NCBI RefSeq assembly: GCF_001274945.1 | Contig: NZ_LILB01000001.1 | Coordinates: 1,799,111 to 1,863,110 of the forward strand | Reading direction: 5' to 3' | Length of the DNA stretch: 64,000 bases | From: Viridibacillus arvi | Lineage (GTDB): Bacteria > Bacillota > Bacilli > Bacillales_A > Planococcaceae | Shown: positions 16,396 to 27,456 of the stretch, piece by piece | How positions within the stretch are numbered: position 1 is the first letter of the stretch | How the letters are laid out: every line of letters begins with the position of its first letter | Made by a program: the position numbers and the translations under genes | Notes under the pieces: generated by a model | Seen by the model: the letters and a program-made list of their open reading frames with translations, nothing else | Databases searched by the model: none | Told to the model about the DNA's origin: nothing

Positions 16396-17943
16396 TTAAT
16401 TTGGTTGTTTTTCCGGCAAAATAACACGCATTGTCGTTCCTTTACCAACTTCACTCTCCACTTGAATTTTACCGTGGTGCGCCTCTATTAAATGCTTAAC
16501 AATTGCAAGACCAAGACCTGTTCCACCTGAATTACGACTACGTGCTCGGTCGACACGGTAGAAACGTTCAAAAATTCTTGGGATTTCAGGTTTTTCAATT
16601 CCAATTCCCTCATCGATTATTTCAATGACACCACTTTTATTTTGTTCATATAATTTTACTTTAATTTTCGTATTCTCTGGTGAGTAAGTAGTCGCATTTG
16701 TCATTAAATTCATCACTACCTGAATTAATCGGTTTGCATCACCTTCAACTACAACATCCTGCTCAATTTCCGCTTCGAAAGATATGTTTTTTTCCTCAAG
16801 ACGTGGCACTGTCATTTCAGTCGCCCTTACAATTACATCCTTTAGACTTGTACGCTCAATATTGACAGTAAAACCATGCTTTTCAATTTTCGATAACTCA
16901 AGCAAATCTAAAATTAGCATCTGAAGGCGATTACTCTCTTTATTAATAATTTCTAAGAAGGATAATAATGTACCTTGGTCTTTGTAAGCACCGTCTAATA
17001 ATGTTTCAGAAAATCCTTTTATCGATGTAATTGGGGTACGTAATTCATGTGATACATTTGCTACAAAATCCTTGCGTATTTGCTCTAGCTTTTTCAATTC
17101 CGAAATATCGTGCATGATAATTACAATCCCTAGCCAGTGACCGTGTTCTCCTATTACTGGCGCTCCATATACTTCCATATGGTGGAATTCTTGTTGGATT
17201 TCTATTTGCATTTGTTTACGGTATGTTATTTCTGTCATAAAGACGTGGTCAACAAATTGCTCTAATTCATTCGGTAATCCTAATTCTCGGAACACCTGTT
17301 TATAGACTGTATCATGAGGCACATCGAATAATTCTAAAAACACTTTATTAACAATAGATACATGCCCTTCCTTACCAATCATTATTAGTGCACTACCCAT
17401 ATTTTCTATCAGCGTTTTTAGACGTTCTTGCTCCATCTCACGAATCATCATAATATCTTGCAAGTTACGAGCAAGGACATTAACCGCATTACTTAGTTGT
17501 ATAGTTGGTGATTCTACATTTTCATATGCCCTTGCACGATAATTTCCTTTTGCCAACTCTAACGCTGTATTTGTTACATTATCTATAGGCTGAGCCAAAT
17601 TCTTTATCAAGCGCGAAGTAATAACCATAAGTAGTATAAAGGTTATTATCAAAGTGACAATAAGCATAATCCATAGACGAATTCTTATATCCGATAATTC
17701 ATTTCCACCAAAATCAAGCGGCAGGGCATTTATAATAGCCTGTTCTTGATCTACAGTTAAATCAATACTTTGCTTTTCTAATGCACTTAAAATATTTTCA
17801 TGTGATCGAATGGAATTAGAGCGTATAGAATCCTCGACATATACAGGAAAAAGCTGGCCTAGTATAAAACCAAGACCAGCTAACGCTGTACCATACAGAA
17901 ATCCAAAAGCAATGAGCAACCTAATTTTAAGAGTTTTCATCAT
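16396..17943 (-). CDS. phoR: PhoR-type sensor histidine kinase
   Basis: A 515-residue membrane kinase paired with PhoP, controlling the phosphate-starvation response. TM1 (about 9-33) and TM2 (about 88-110) flank an extracytoplasmic loop of only about 55 residues, shorter than in B. subtilis PhoR. HAMP (about 110-162), PAS (about 175-280), HisKA with His299 in VSHELRTP, and HATPase with N-, G1- and G2-boxes (NLMTNAT, DEGIGI, GGTGLGLA) follow. The start ATG overlaps the phoP stop by 4 nt, so translation is coupled. Shortness of the sensor could mean a different input signal. Confidence 0.88.
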   Translation of the reverse strand: MMKTLKIRLLIAFGFLYGTALAGLGFILGQLFPVYVEDSIRSNSIRSHENILSALEKQSIDLTVDQEQAIINALPLDFGGNELSDIRIRLWIMLIVTLIITFILLMVITSRLIKNLAQPIDNVTNTALELAKGNYRARAYENVESPTIQLSNAVNVLARNLQDIMMIREMEQERLKTLIENMGSALIMIGKEGHVSIVNKVFLELFDVPHDTVYKQVFRELGLPNELEQFVDHVFMTEITYRKQMQIEIQQEFHHMEVYGAPVIGEHGHWLGIVIIMHDISELKKLEQIRKDFVANVSHELRTPITSIKGFSETLLDGAYKDQGTLLSFLEIINKESNRLQMLILDLLELSKIEKHGFTVNIERTSLKDVIVRATEMTVPRLEEKNISFEAEIEQDVVVEGDANRLIQVVMNLMTNATTYSPENTKIKVKLYEQNKSGVIEIIDEGIGIEKPEIPRIFERFYRVDRARSRNSGGTGLGLAIVKHLIEAHHGKIQVESEVGKGTTMRVILPEKQPN

Positions 17944-18653
17944 AGCTTCGGCTCCTCAAATTTATAGCCTAAACCTCTTATTGTTTTAATGAATTTTGGT
18001 TTCCGACTATTTTCTTCAATTTGTTCACGTAAGTGACTAATGTGTACATCAACAATCCGCGTATCTCCTGCAAAATCATAATTCCATACAGCACTTAATA
18101 GCTGATCGCGAGTTAACACACGATTTTTATTTTCTAATAAATAGACAAGAAGTTCAAATTCTTTTGGCGTGAATTCTAACACTTCCTCTCCTAAGAAAGC
18201 TTCAAATCGATCAGGTAATACTTGCAGTTGTCCAAATGAATAGGTTTGTTCAACATGCTCTTCTTCTTCCTTCACTACTTCTGTCACTTTAGAACGGCGT
18301 AATACCGCTTTAACCCTAGCCATTACTTCACGTGGACTGAATGGCTTTGTCATGTAATCATCTGCTCCAAGCTCAAGACCAAGTACTTTATCGAACTCAT
18401 CGTCTTTTGCTGTTAACATAATAATTGGTGTATTGATTTTCTTGATGCGTAGCTCTTTACAAACTTCCATGCCGTCCATTTTAGGTAACATTAAGTCTAA
18501 TAAAATTAAATCTGGCTTTTCCAAAATCGCTTTGTGTAAGCCATCTTTCCCATCGTTTGCAACTACTACTTCATATCCTGCTTGTTGGAGATTGTATTGT
18601 AATAATGTTGCAATTGAAATTTCATCTTCTACTACAAGTATTTTATATGTCAT
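17940..18653 (-). CDS. phoP: PhoP-type OmpR-family response regulator
   Basis: A 237-residue regulator. The receiver domain has acidic pocket EDE near residues 9-11, phospho-Asp in LILLDLMLP, and Lys in TKPF. The winged-helix effector domain (about 135-235) has RVLTRDQLL and TIRGLGYKFE. ATG 18653 is chosen because MTYKILVVEDE is the family start, with GCGGGGG as a modest Shine-Dalgarno. It overlaps phoR and lies downstream of a MaoC-like gene. PhoP boxes were not confirmed. Confidence 0.92.
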   Translation of the reverse strand: MTYKILVVEDEISIATLLQYNLQQAGYEVVVANDGKDGLHKAILEKPDLILLDLMLPKMDGMEVCKELRIKKINTPIIMLTAKDDEFDKVLGLELGADDYMTKPFSPREVMARVKAVLRRSKVTEVVKEEEEHVEQTYSFGQLQVLPDRFEAFLGEEVLEFTPKEFELLVYLLENKNRVLTRDQLLSAVWNYDFAGDTRIVDVHISHLREQIEENSRKPKFIKTIRGLGYKFEEPKL

Positions 18654-18702
18654 GTTTTTTCCCCCGCAATTGATTTGAAACCCCCATTTCAAACCTTTGC
18701 TA

Positions 18703-19179
18703 CTAGATTTCTTCTTTCTTGTTTACAGAATCATCTTGTTCACGATTCGGCGGATTTACTGTTACTTTACCTTGCATCACTAGCAGGTCTTCATCATTAC
18801 GTCCTTCAATATTCACAGTCACTTCATTAAGCTCTATATTCACTGCGATTACTTCAAGTAAAATATGAATCGTATCATAATGATATACTGGTTGCGGATA
18901 TTCAAATTGTTGCGAAGTAATATAAGAACCAGGACCCGGAATATATTTTGAAATAGCTGATGTTACCACACCATTCAACATGATTGTAGGTACTACAGGT
19001 TTTTGAAAACTAGTCTGTGAGGTAAAGTCATGTTGTATGTATAGAGGATTACTGTCATTGGTTAAGCCGAGATATAATAGTAAGTCTTTATCTTCGATTT
19101 TCTCCGTTAGCTGTAATGACTCGCCAACAGACAACTCTTGAATTTTTCTACCTAACTTTCTCTTCTTGCCAAGTAACAC
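18703..19179 (-). CDS. MaoC-like hotdog-fold protein
   Basis: A 158-residue single-hotdog protein related to (R)-enoyl-CoA hydratases. The hydratase motif region reads TNDSNPLYIQ: the Asp is present, but the usual catalytic His of D-x-NP-x-H is Tyr. Activity as a dehydratase is therefore doubtful, and an acyl-CoA-binding role is possible. GTG 19179, 6 nt after GGGGGA, is the best start. The longer frame to 19308 would add a hydrophobic tail that lies over the mdh terminator zone. It sits between mdh and phoP, transcribed in the same direction. Confidence 0.75.
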   Translation of the reverse strand: MLLGKKRKLGRKIQELSVGESLQLTEKIEDKDLLLYLGLTNDSNPLYIQHDFTSQTSFQKPVVPTIMLNGVVTSAISKYIPGPGSYITSQQFEYPQPVYHYDTIHILLEVIAVNIELNEVTVNIEGRNDEDLLVMQGKVTVNPPNREQDDSVNKKEEI

Positions 19180-19286
19180 AATATTCCCCCTTAAATAATT
19201 TGGTATTTCAATAGTATCAATAATCAGTAAAAAAAGACAGTATGATTGCATACATATATCATATAATCTGAATTTTTTTATACCAG

Positions 19287-19318
19287 AAAAAAAACGAGTA
19301 GGTAACAACCTGCTCGTT
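19287..19318 (-). terminator. mdh terminator
   Basis: Stem AACGAGCAGGT/ACCTACTCGTT on the minus strand, one mismatch, followed by eight T. It ends the citZ-icd-mdh unit 12 nt past the mdh stop. Confidence 0.88.
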
Positions 19319-19329
19319 AATAAAGTATA

Positions 19330-20268
19330 TTAAGCAAGAACTTTCATAACGTTTTTAACTGCTTCTGCAGAGTTATCTAAAGCCTCTTTTTCTTCAGTTG
19401 TTAAATCTAATTCAATAATTCTTTCGATGCCGTTAGCACCAAGAATAGTTGGTACACCAAGGTAAATATCATTGTAACCATATTCGCCTTCTAAGTAAGC
19501 GATTGATGGTAATACACGACGTTGGTCTTTAATTATTGCTTCAGTCATTTCAACTAACGCTGCAGCTGGAGCATAGTAAGCAGAACCGTTACCAAGAAGG
19601 TTTACGATTTCAGCACCACCGTTACGTGTACGAGTAACGATTTCTTCTAAACGCTCAGGAGCGATTAGTTTTTCTAGTGGAATACCACCAGCGAATGAGT
19701 AGCGAGTAAGCGGAACCATAGTGTCACCATGACCACCAAGAACAACACCAGTAATATCTTTAACTGAGATGTTTAACTCTTCTGCGATGAATGCACGGAA
19801 ACGAGCTGAATCAAGAACACCCGATTGACCGATTACGCGGTTTTTAGGGAAACCAGATTCTTTGTAAACTGTGTAAGTCATTGCATCAACTGGGTTTGTT
19901 AATACGATGATTGTTGCTTCTGGAGAGTATTTTACAATTTCTTTTGTTACTGCTTTCATAACGCTTTGATTGATCAGAACTAAATCATCGCGACTCATTC
20001 CTGGTTTACGAGCAACTCCAGCAGTAATGATTACTACGTCAGAATCAGCAGTATCAGCATAATCAGAAGTACCCTTTACACGTGCGTCAAAACCTTGTAC
20101 TGGAGAAGCTTCGAACATGTCAAGAGCTTTACCTTTTGTTGGATTTTCAGCTTGTGGAATATCTACTAATACAACGTCACCAAGTTCCTTTTGTGCAACT
20201 AAAAAAGCAGATGTAGCGCCAGTGAAGCCCCCACCAATTACAGAAATTTTACTACGTTTCAAAGTCAT
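19330..20268 (-). CDS. mdh: Malate dehydrogenase
   Basis: A 312-residue LDH-like malate dehydrogenase, NAD-dependent, TCA cycle, cytosolic. The Rossmann glycine motif is GGGFTGA. Catalytic motifs include DDL in [19 protein letters not shown] and GVLDSARFR, and the active-site His is in [15 protein letters not shown] 20268 is preceded by AAAGGAG at 9 nt, so the 22-codon upstream extension is rejected. Third gene of citZ-icd-mdh. Confidence 0.96.
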   Translation of the reverse strand: MTLKRSKISVIGGGFTGATSAFLVAQKELGDVVLVDIPQAENPTKGKALDMFEASPVQGFDARVKGTSDYADTADSDVVIITAGVARKPGMSRDDLVLINQSVMKAVTKEIVKYSPEATIIVLTNPVDAMTYTVYKESGFPKNRVIGQSGVLDSARFRAFIAEELNISVKDITGVVLGGHGDTMVPLTRYSFAGGIPLEKLIAPERLEEIVTRTRNGGAEIVNLLGNGSAYYAPAAALVEMTEAIIKDQRRVLPSIAYLEGEYGYNDIYLGVPTILGANGIERIIELDLTTEEKEALDNSAEAVKNVMKVLA

Positions 20269-20349
20269 TCGAATACACTCCTTTGATAATAAATATAAAG
20301 AGGGAAAAGGGGAAAAAATCCCCAATCCCCTCATTCATCTAGTCTAATA

Positions 20350-21615
20350 TTACAGGTTTTTAATTAATTCGTCAGCAAATGCAGAACATTTAACTTCTGT
20401 AGCGCCGTCCATTAGACGAGCAAAGTCGTAAGTTACAACTTTAGAAGCAATTGTTTTTTCTACTGATGCAGTTACTAAATCTGCAGCTTCTTTCCAGCCT
20501 AGGTGTTCAAGCATAAGAACGCCAGAAAGTAATACTGAAGATGGGTTTACTTTATCTTGTCCAGCATATTTTGGTGCTGTTCCGTGAGTAGCTTCGAAGA
20601 TCGCATGTCCACTAACGTAGTTGATGTTAGCTCCTGGAGCGATACCGATACCACCAACTTGAGCAGCTAAAGCGTCAGAGATGTAGTCACCGTTTAAGTT
20701 CATAGTTGCTACAACATCAAACTCTTTTGGACGAGTTAAGATTTGTTGTAAGAAGATATCAGCAATCGAATCTTTTACTAAGATTTTACCAGCAGCAAGT
20801 GCTTCTGCTTGTGCTTTATCAGCAGCTTCAGCGCCTTCAGCTTCTTTGATTGCATCATATTGGTTCCAAGTGAATGTTTGGTCAGCAAATTCAGTTTCAG
20901 CTAATTCGTAGCCCCAAGTTTTGAATCCACCTTCAGTGAACTTCATGATGTTACCTTTGTGTACTAAAGTTAAAGATTCGCGTTTTTCAGTAATAGCATA
21001 GTTGATAGCTGCGCGAACTAAACGTTGTGTACCTTCTTTAGATATTGGTTTAATACCGATACCTGAAGTTTCTGGGAAACGGATTTTGTTAACACCCATT
21101 TCAGTTTGAAGGAAGTTGATAAGTTTTTTAACTTCATCTGAACCTTCAGCATATTCAATACCAGCATAGATATCTTCTGTGTTTTCACGGAAAATAACCA
21201 TATCAGTGTCTTCAGGACGTTTAACTGGAGAAGGCACACCTTCGAAGTAACGTACAGGACGTAAACAAACATAAAGGTCAAGTTGTTGACGTAATGCTAC
21301 GTTTAGAGAACGGATACCGCCACCGATTGGTGTAGTAAGAGGTCCTTTAATTGCGATTAAGTATTCATTGATAGCGTCAAGAGTTGCTTGTGGTAACCAT
21401 TCGCCAGTTTGGTCGAATGCTTTTTGTCCAGCAAGTACTTCTTTCCACTCGATAGATTTTTCGCCATTGTAAGCTTGTTTTACTGCTGCATCGATTACGC
21501 GTGATGCTGCTGCCCAAATATCTGGACCGATTCCGTCACCTTCGATGAATGGAATGATTGGATTGTTTGGTACTTTAAGTACGCCTTTTTCAACTACGAT
21601 TTTACCGTTAGACAT
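20350..21615 (-). CDS. icd: Isocitrate dehydrogenase (NADP)
   Basis: A 421-residue enzyme converting isocitrate to 2-oxoglutarate and CO2. It shows the substrate Ser/Arg loop ([15 protein letters not shown]), acidic metal ligands in [11 protein letters not shown], and [12 protein letters not shown] with the NADP-selective region typical of bacterial Icd. ATG with AGGAGGCAACAAG. Middle gene of citZ-icd-mdh. Confidence 0.97.
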   Translation of the reverse strand: MSNGKIVVEKGVLKVPNNPIIPFIEGDGIGPDIWAAASRVIDAAVKQAYNGEKSIEWKEVLAGQKAFDQTGEWLPQATLDAINEYLIAIKGPLTTPIGGGIRSLNVALRQQLDLYVCLRPVRYFEGVPSPVKRPEDTDMVIFRENTEDIYAGIEYAEGSDEVKKLINFLQTEMGVNKIRFPETSGIGIKPISKEGTQRLVRAAINYAITEKRESLTLVHKGNIMKFTEGGFKTWGYELAETEFADQTFTWNQYDAIKEAEGAEAADKAQAEALAAGKILVKDSIADIFLQQILTRPKEFDVVATMNLNGDYISDALAAQVGGIGIAPGANINYVSGHAIFEATHGTAPKYAGQDKVNPSSVLLSGVLMLEHLGWKEAADLVTASVEKTIASKVVTYDFARLMDGATEVKCSAFADELIKNL

Positions 21616-21645
21616 GAACTTGTTGCCTCCTAATATTCATAATCA

Positions 21646-21677
21646 AAGGGCAGGTGCCAAAACCTAGCACCGCCCTT
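21646..21677 (-). terminator. Partial terminator or processing hairpin between citZ and icd
   Basis: GGGCGGTGC / GCACC-T-GCCC stem on the minus strand with a poor U-tract (TTTGATT). It may reduce readthrough or protect the citZ mRNA end rather than stop the operon. Confidence 0.5.
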
Positions 21678-21696
21678 GACTTTTTTATTATACCAA

Positions 21697-22812
21697 TTAT
21701 CTTTCGTTTACAGGTACATATTTTTGCATTCCTGGTCCAACATACTCTGCACGTGGACGAATTAAACGATTGTTAGCATATTGTTCGAAAATGTGAGCTA
21801 CCCATCCAGATACGCGTGAAACCGCGAAGATTGGAGTGAATAAATCGTGATCGATACCTAAAGAGTGGTATACAGATGCTGAATAGAAATCTACGTTTGG
21901 TGGTAGATTTTTTTGTCCAGTCACCATTTCATGGATTTTCACTGACATTTCGTAATATTCAGGTTGACCAGTTAATTTAGTTAACTTTTCAGACATAACT
22001 TTTAAATGTGGAGCACGTGGATCACCTTTGCGGTAAACGCGGTGTCCGAAGCCCATGATTTTAACTTTATTAGCTAATTTATCGTTGATATAATCTTCAA
22101 CTTTATCAACTGAACCAATTTCAGATAGCATTTTCATTACTTGTTCGTTAGCGCCACCATGTAAAGGACCTTTAAGTGCGCCAATTGCAGCTGTAACACC
22201 TGAATATACATCAGATAATGTAGCTACACATACACGAGCAGTAAATGTAGATGCATTTAATTCGTGGTCAGCATGTAATACTAATGCTTTGTTGAATGCT
22301 TCAACAGCGATTGCTTCTGGTTCTTTACCAGATAACATATAAAGGAAGTTTGCAGCGTAACTTAACTCTTTTTTAGGCGCTACAGGCTCTAAACCTGCAC
22401 GAATACGAGAGAACGCAGTTACAACAGTAGAAATTCTAGCTTGCAACTTGATTGCTTTACGATAGTTCGCTTCGTCAGACATATCCTCAGCATCTTCATC
22501 ATATAAAGCTAGTAAAGAAACTGCTGTGCGTAATGCAGCCATTGGGTGAACAGATTTGATGTCATAAGTTTTAAAGTGATCTAATACCGCTTGTGGCACT
22601 TCCATATTGTCAGCTAATTGTTGTTTCAATTCAGCTAATTCGTCTGCTTTAGGAAGACGTGTGTGCCATAGTAAGTAAACTACCTCTTCAAAAGATGCAT
22701 TGTCTGCTAAGTCATCAATATTGTAGCCAACATATGTAAGAGTATCATCAATTATAGAACTGATTTTAGTCTCTGCTGCTACGACACCTTCTAATCCGCG
22801 TGTTGCTGTCAT
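21697..22812 (-). CDS. citZ: Citrate synthase
   Basis: A 371-residue type II-like Gram-positive citrate synthase joining acetyl-CoA and oxaloacetate. Catalytic His residues are in GPLHGGANE and MGFGHRVYRKGDPRA, and the Asp is in NVDFYSA. ATG 22812 has GAAGGAGCGATATT upstream. It heads citZ-icd-mdh. The promoter and a cre-like palindrome upstream suggest carbon catabolite control, as known for B. subtilis citZ. Confidence 0.96.
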   Translation of the reverse strand: MTATRGLEGVVAAETKISSIIDDTLTYVGYNIDDLADNASFEEVVYLLWHTRLPKADELAELKQQLADNMEVPQAVLDHFKTYDIKSVHPMAALRTAVSLLALYDEDAEDMSDEANYRKAIKLQARISTVVTAFSRIRAGLEPVAPKKELSYAANFLYMLSGKEPEAIAVEAFNKALVLHADHELNASTFTARVCVATLSDVYSGVTAAIGALKGPLHGGANEQVMKMLSEIGSVDKVEDYINDKLANKVKIMGFGHRVYRKGDPRAPHLKVMSEKLTKLTGQPEYYEMSVKIHEMVTGQKNLPPNVDFYSASVYHSLGIDHDLFTPIFAVSRVSGWVAHIFEQYANNRLIRPRAEYVGPGMQKYVPVNER

Positions 22813-22899
22813 AATATATCGCTCCTTCTCCAAATGTATTAGATAACATTCATAAAACCAAATAAATGCAACCTATATTTTTTCGATATGAACCTATAA

Positions 22900-22912
22900 G
22901 TAAATCGCTTAC
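22900..22912. promoter_or_regulatory. cre-like palindrome at the citZ transcription start
   Basis: GTAAATCGCTTAC is a near-palindrome with the central CG of catabolite-responsive elements, overlapping the predicted start of RNA. It is one base longer than the strict cre consensus, so CcpA binding is only proposed. Confidence 0.4.
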
Positions 22913-22918
22913 ATTGCT

Positions 22919-22947
22919 ATTATAATAAATTTTGACGGCTTTGTGAA
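22919..22947 (-). promoter_or_regulatory. citZ promoter
   Basis: Minus strand TTCACA (22947-22942), 17-nt spacer, consensus TATAAT (22924-22919). The leader to citZ is about 100 nt. Confidence 0.75.
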
Positions 22948-23061
22948 TGAAAAGGCCATATTTCGTTCAAAAAACTAAATTTAGACAGAAACATTGTATT
23001 TTGTAGAAAAAAATTAACATTAACTAGGATGGAAAAATCATATTTTTTAAAGGATGATGTT

Positions 23062-24036
23062 TTGTTACAAGAAAAAATCAAAAAAACTACCATGTATCGA
23101 ATCCAATTATTCATACTAATCGCTCTACTATTAGTGTTAGCTTGGTTAGTTTTACCTGTATCTCTTGCTATTTTAACGGCATATTTCGCATATCCATTAC
23201 TAAAGTATTTAAATTCAACATTAAGACTGCCTAGATGGCTAGCAGCATTAGCTACTGAAGTTATTATATTATCCAGTTTCATCGCAACTATACTATTTTT
23301 AACTTCTGTTTTAATCGAAACTTTACCTGAGATTAAACGTATAATTACCCAAGTTGAGTTCTTCTCTGATATGCAATCCATGCTACTCATTAATCTGCAA
23401 GAGAAATTTGTTTCCCTAGTAGATATGGCTATGGAATCGCTCGTAAATATTGTACAATCCACCTTCCAGAATCTAATTAATTTTACTTTTTATCTAGTAG
23501 CCTTGTATTTTGCTTTATATGAAACAAGCAGGAATAGATTATGGTTCTTTATCTATTTACCTGCTCGCTTTAGAAAACCTATTCAACGTGTTTATGAAGA
23601 AGCTTCCCAACTATTCGGTTATTTTCTGTCAGTAGAATTACGTTTATTACTCCTGACATTCGCTCTTTTATCCGTAGGCTTAATGGTACTTGGTTTTTCA
23701 TTTCCCGTTGGAAAAGCATTACTCATCTCTGTAGCAGATAGCCTTCCCTTTTTAGGAATTGGTATCTTCCTAATTCCAATGAGTATATATTTTTTTATAA
23801 CAGGTAATCAATTGCTTTGCGTATATTTATTGATTCTCTATGCGATAATTCAGCTTTCAAGACAATTCGCTGAATCGTATATGTGGGCGTCAACATTACA
23901 TATCCGTTCCGTTCACGCGTTTATGATAAGTGCCATTAGTTTATTGCTCTTTGGCATCGCAGGTATTTTAATTAGTCCATTCTTATTATTACTTGCTGTA
24001 AAATTAAGAAACCATCCTATTTTTGAATCAAAATAA
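23062..24036 (+). CDS. ytvI: YtvI-like AI-2E-family membrane protein
   Basis: A polytopic protein of about 324 residues with roughly seven to eight hydrophobic segments, of the AI-2E/YtvI (UPF0118) family often linked to sporulation or transport. Location next to citZ and fxsA matches B. subtilis ytvI. The ORF can start at ATG 23029, but that codon lacks a Shine-Dalgarno. TTG 23062 follows AAAGGATGATG at proper spacing and is preferred. Unlike its neighbours it lies on the plus strand, converging on fxsA with a 20-bp overlap of 3' ends. Confidence 0.8.
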   Translation: MLQEKIKKTTMYRIQLFILIALLLVLAWLVLPVSLAILTAYFAYPLLKYLNSTLRLPRWLAALATEVIILSSFIATILFLTSVLIETLPEIKRIITQVEFFSDMQSMLLINLQEKFVSLVDMAMESLVNIVQSTFQNLINFTFYLVALYFALYETSRNRLWFFIYLPARFRKPIQRVYEEASQLFGYFLSVELRLLLLTFALLSVGLMVLGFSFPVGKALLISVADSLPFLGIGIFLIPMSIYFFITGNQLLCVYLLILYAIIQLSRQFAESYMWASTLHIRSVHAFMISAISLLLFGIAGILISPFLLLLAVKLRNHPIFESK

Positions 24037-24406
24037 CTTGACCGTTTTTCATCTTTTTACGTAACCAATAATAAAGAATTGGTTTAAAGAGATTTCTTGT
24101 AGGGCCGAAGACCAGAAGAAGACCAATAATATCGGATACAAAACCTGGCAAGACTAAAAACAATCCACCAATAAATATTAGTAAACCATTAATCATGGCA
24201 TTACCTGGTGGTTGTCCATTTTGGATCGCTTGTTGAATATCCTTAAAAGCTTTAACTCCTTGCGTTTTAGCTAAATAGATCCCTAATATACCTGTGACAA
24301 TAATTAAGACTAGCGTATACATGGCACCAATTAGTTTTCCGGAAATTAATACAACCGCAATTTCAATTATAGGAATCAACAAAAGAAATAGTAGAATTTT
24401 ACGCAA
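24017..24406 (-). CDS. fxsA: FxsA-family membrane protein
   Basis: A 129-residue FxsA/YtzA-type inner-membrane protein. It has two N-terminal hydrophobic segments (LLFLLLIPIIEIAVVLI and YTLVLIIVTGILGIYLA) and a third hydrophobic stretch with the family motif LLVLPGFVSDIIGLLL. The GTG at 24415 lies within the Shine-Dalgarno GAGGTG itself, so TTG 24406, 6 nt downstream, is the likely start. In E. coli FxsA modulates phage exclusion. The role here is unknown. The last codons overlap the end of ytvI on the other strand. Confidence 0.82.
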   Translation of the reverse strand: MRKILLFLLLIPIIEIAVVLISGKLIGAMYTLVLIIVTGILGIYLAKTQGVKAFKDIQQAIQNGQPPGNAMINGLLIFIGGLFLVLPGFVSDIIGLLLVFGPTRNLFKPILYYWLRKKMKNGQVILIQK

Positions 24407-24423
24407 TTTATTCACCTCTTTTT

Positions 24424-24460
24424 AAAAAACAACCTCAGCTCAAATGCGCTGAGGTTGTTT
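24424..24460 (-). terminator. pyk terminator
   Basis: Perfect 13-bp stem AAACAACCTCAGC/GCTGAGGTTGTTT, then six T on the minus strand, immediately after the pyk stop. Confidence 0.88.
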
Positions 24461-24465
24461 GTTTA

Positions 24466-26226
24466 TTATAAAATACTTGAACGTCCGTAGTAGATAACTC
24501 CAGATACTGCATCGATTGATAACTCTTGTCCATCGCTAATCATTGTTGTCGCGTCTTTCACACCTACAATAACAGGAATACCTAGACTTAAGCCAACAAC
24601 TGCAGCATGACTTGTTAGTCCACCTTCTTCAGTAATTAACCCTGCGCATTTAGAGATAGCTGGCATCATATCACGATCAGAACCAATCGTTACAATAATT
24701 TTGCCTTCAGTATCTTGTGCCAGTGCTTGCTCAGCATTTCTGACAACTAAAGCTTTACCTATAGCAGCAGATTTACCAATCCCTTGACCTTTAGTAAGCA
24801 TATCGCCAATTACATGAACTTTCATCAAGTTAGTCGTACCCGCTTCACCTACTGGCACACCAGCTGTAATAACAACTAAATCACCGTGATGAACATAGCC
24901 TTTGTTCAAACTTTCTTGAACAGTTAGCTCTAAAATTTCATCCGTTGAACTTACTTTTGGTCCAACGATAGGGAATACACCCCATACAAGAGCTAGTTTG
25001 CGACAAGTTTGTTCTGATGATGTAACTGAAATAATTGGTACACCTGGACGGTATTTAGCGATCATACGTGCAGTATGGCCACTTTCAGTTGGTGCTAATA
25101 TAGCTGAAACTTGTAAGTTAAGTGAAGTGTAAGCAACCGCTTGGCTAATCGCCTCAGTCATACTAGCACCTTTCTCACGGCTACGTTTACTAACGATCGC
25201 ACGGTGATCCAATGAATCCTCTATACGATTAGCAATTTTATACATTGTTTTTACAGATTCTACCGGATAAAGTCCAGCAGCTGTTTCACCAGAAAGCATG
25301 ATTGCATCTGTACCATCTAAGATTGCATTCGCTACGTCACTTGCTTCAGCTCGAGTAGGACGAGGGTTACGCTGCATTGAATCCAGCATTTGTGTTGCTG
25401 TAATAACTGGTTTTCCTACTGTGTTACATTTTTGGATAAGATTTTTTTGAACAATAGGTACTTCTTCTGCTGGAATTTCAACTCCAAGGTCACCACGAGC
25501 AACCATTAAACCGTCGGAAACTTGAATGATTTCATCGATATTATCGACACCTTCTTGATTCTCGATTTTCGGAATAATTTGGATATGTCCACCATTGTTA
25601 TTTTCTAACAACTCACGGATTTCCAATACATCTGATGAACGACGTACAAATGAAGCAGCGATAAAGTCTACACCTTGTTCGATACCAAATAGAATATCTT
25701 GTGCATCCTTTTCCGTAATACCTGGTAATTGTACTGAAACGCCTGGTACATTCACGCCTTTTTTATTTTTTAGTACGCCTGCATTTTCAACTACAGTATG
25801 AATTAGTCCAGCCTCGGTATCTTTACCAGTTACACGTAATTCAATTAGACCATCATCTAATAAAATGGTTGAACCTTCTTCAACATCATCGATAAGTTTT
25901 TCGTACGTAATAGAGAAAATTTCTTTATTGCCAAGTACTTCCGTCATGGAAATATCAATTGTTTGACCTGTTACTAATTCTACAGCGCCATCTTCCATTG
26001 AATGCGTACGAATTTCAGGACCTTTTGTATCAAGTAAAATAGCCACAACTTGTCCAGTCTTTTTCGCTGCTTCACGAATGCTCTCGATTCTTGCTGCGTG
26101 TTCTTCATGATTACCATGCGAAAAATTCAAACGAGCTACGTTCATACCTGCTTCGATTAATTGCACTAAAATTTCTTGCGATTCACTAGCGGGACCAATA
26201 GTACATACAATTTTTGTTTTTCTCAT
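24466..26226 (-). CDS. pyk: Pyruvate kinase
   Basis: A 586-residue Bacillus-type pyruvate kinase, the ATP-forming last step of glycolysis. The TIM barrel carries [22 protein letters not shown] and [10 protein letters not shown], a B domain and an allosteric C domain. An extra C-terminal PEP-utilizing mobile domain ([11 protein letters not shown] with the His) accounts for the length, as in B. subtilis. The upstream GTG (26238) overlaps the GGAG Shine-Dalgarno, so ATG 26226 is used. It lies 22 nt after pfkA in one operon. Confidence 0.97.
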   Translation of the reverse strand: MRKTKIVCTIGPASESQEILVQLIEAGMNVARLNFSHGNHEEHAARIESIREAAKKTGQVVAILLDTKGPEIRTHSMEDGAVELVTGQTIDISMTEVLGNKEIFSITYEKLIDDVEEGSTILLDDGLIELRVTGKDTEAGLIHTVVENAGVLKNKKGVNVPGVSVQLPGITEKDAQDILFGIEQGVDFIAASFVRRSSDVLEIRELLENNNGGHIQIIPKIENQEGVDNIDEIIQVSDGLMVARGDLGVEIPAEEVPIVQKNLIQKCNTVGKPVITATQMLDSMQRNPRPTRAEASDVANAILDGTDAIMLSGETAAGLYPVESVKTMYKIANRIEDSLDHRAIVSKRSREKGASMTEAISQAVAYTSLNLQVSAILAPTESGHTARMIAKYRPGVPIISVTSSEQTCRKLALVWGVFPIVGPKVSSTDEILELTVQESLNKGYVHHGDLVVITAGVPVGEAGTTNLMKVHVIGDMLTKGQGIGKSAAIGKALVVRNAEQALAQDTEGKIIVTIGSDRDMMPAISKCAGLITEEGGLTSHAAVVGLSLGIPVIVGVKDATTMISDGQELSIDAVSGVIYYGRSSIL

Positions 26227-26248
26227 CTGTTCGACCACTCCAATTTAA

Positions 26249-27265
<1,017 letters not shown>

Positions 27266-27349
27266 TCAGTATTGCGTCGAAAGAAATAGGCTGTTTCATG
27301 TATCTAATTAATTTAAATTGATACAGATTCAGCCCACCCTTATATTTAA

Positions 27350-27456
27350 TTGTTACTATTCAATGTAGTTATACCCCAATAGCTCAAAATTTATTATAAC
27401 GATTTGTTACTATTCAGTGTATACTCCAATAGCTCTAAATTTATTATAACGATTTT
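27350..27456. repeat. Imperfect tandem duplication of the accA 3' end
   Basis: Two consecutive copies of about 53-54 bp (27350-27403 and 27404-27456) share TTGTTACTATTCA, then CCAATAGCTC, then AAATTTATTATAACGATT. The proximal copy encodes the C-terminus of AccA ([14 protein letters not shown]). The distal copy is a decayed duplicate beyond the stop codon, with a TGA after NRYNKF if read in the same frame. Confidence 0.85.

Noticed and set aside
27350-27403. Hidden small gene after accA
   Set aside because: It is a decayed duplicate of the accA end with early stop codons and no ribosome binding site.
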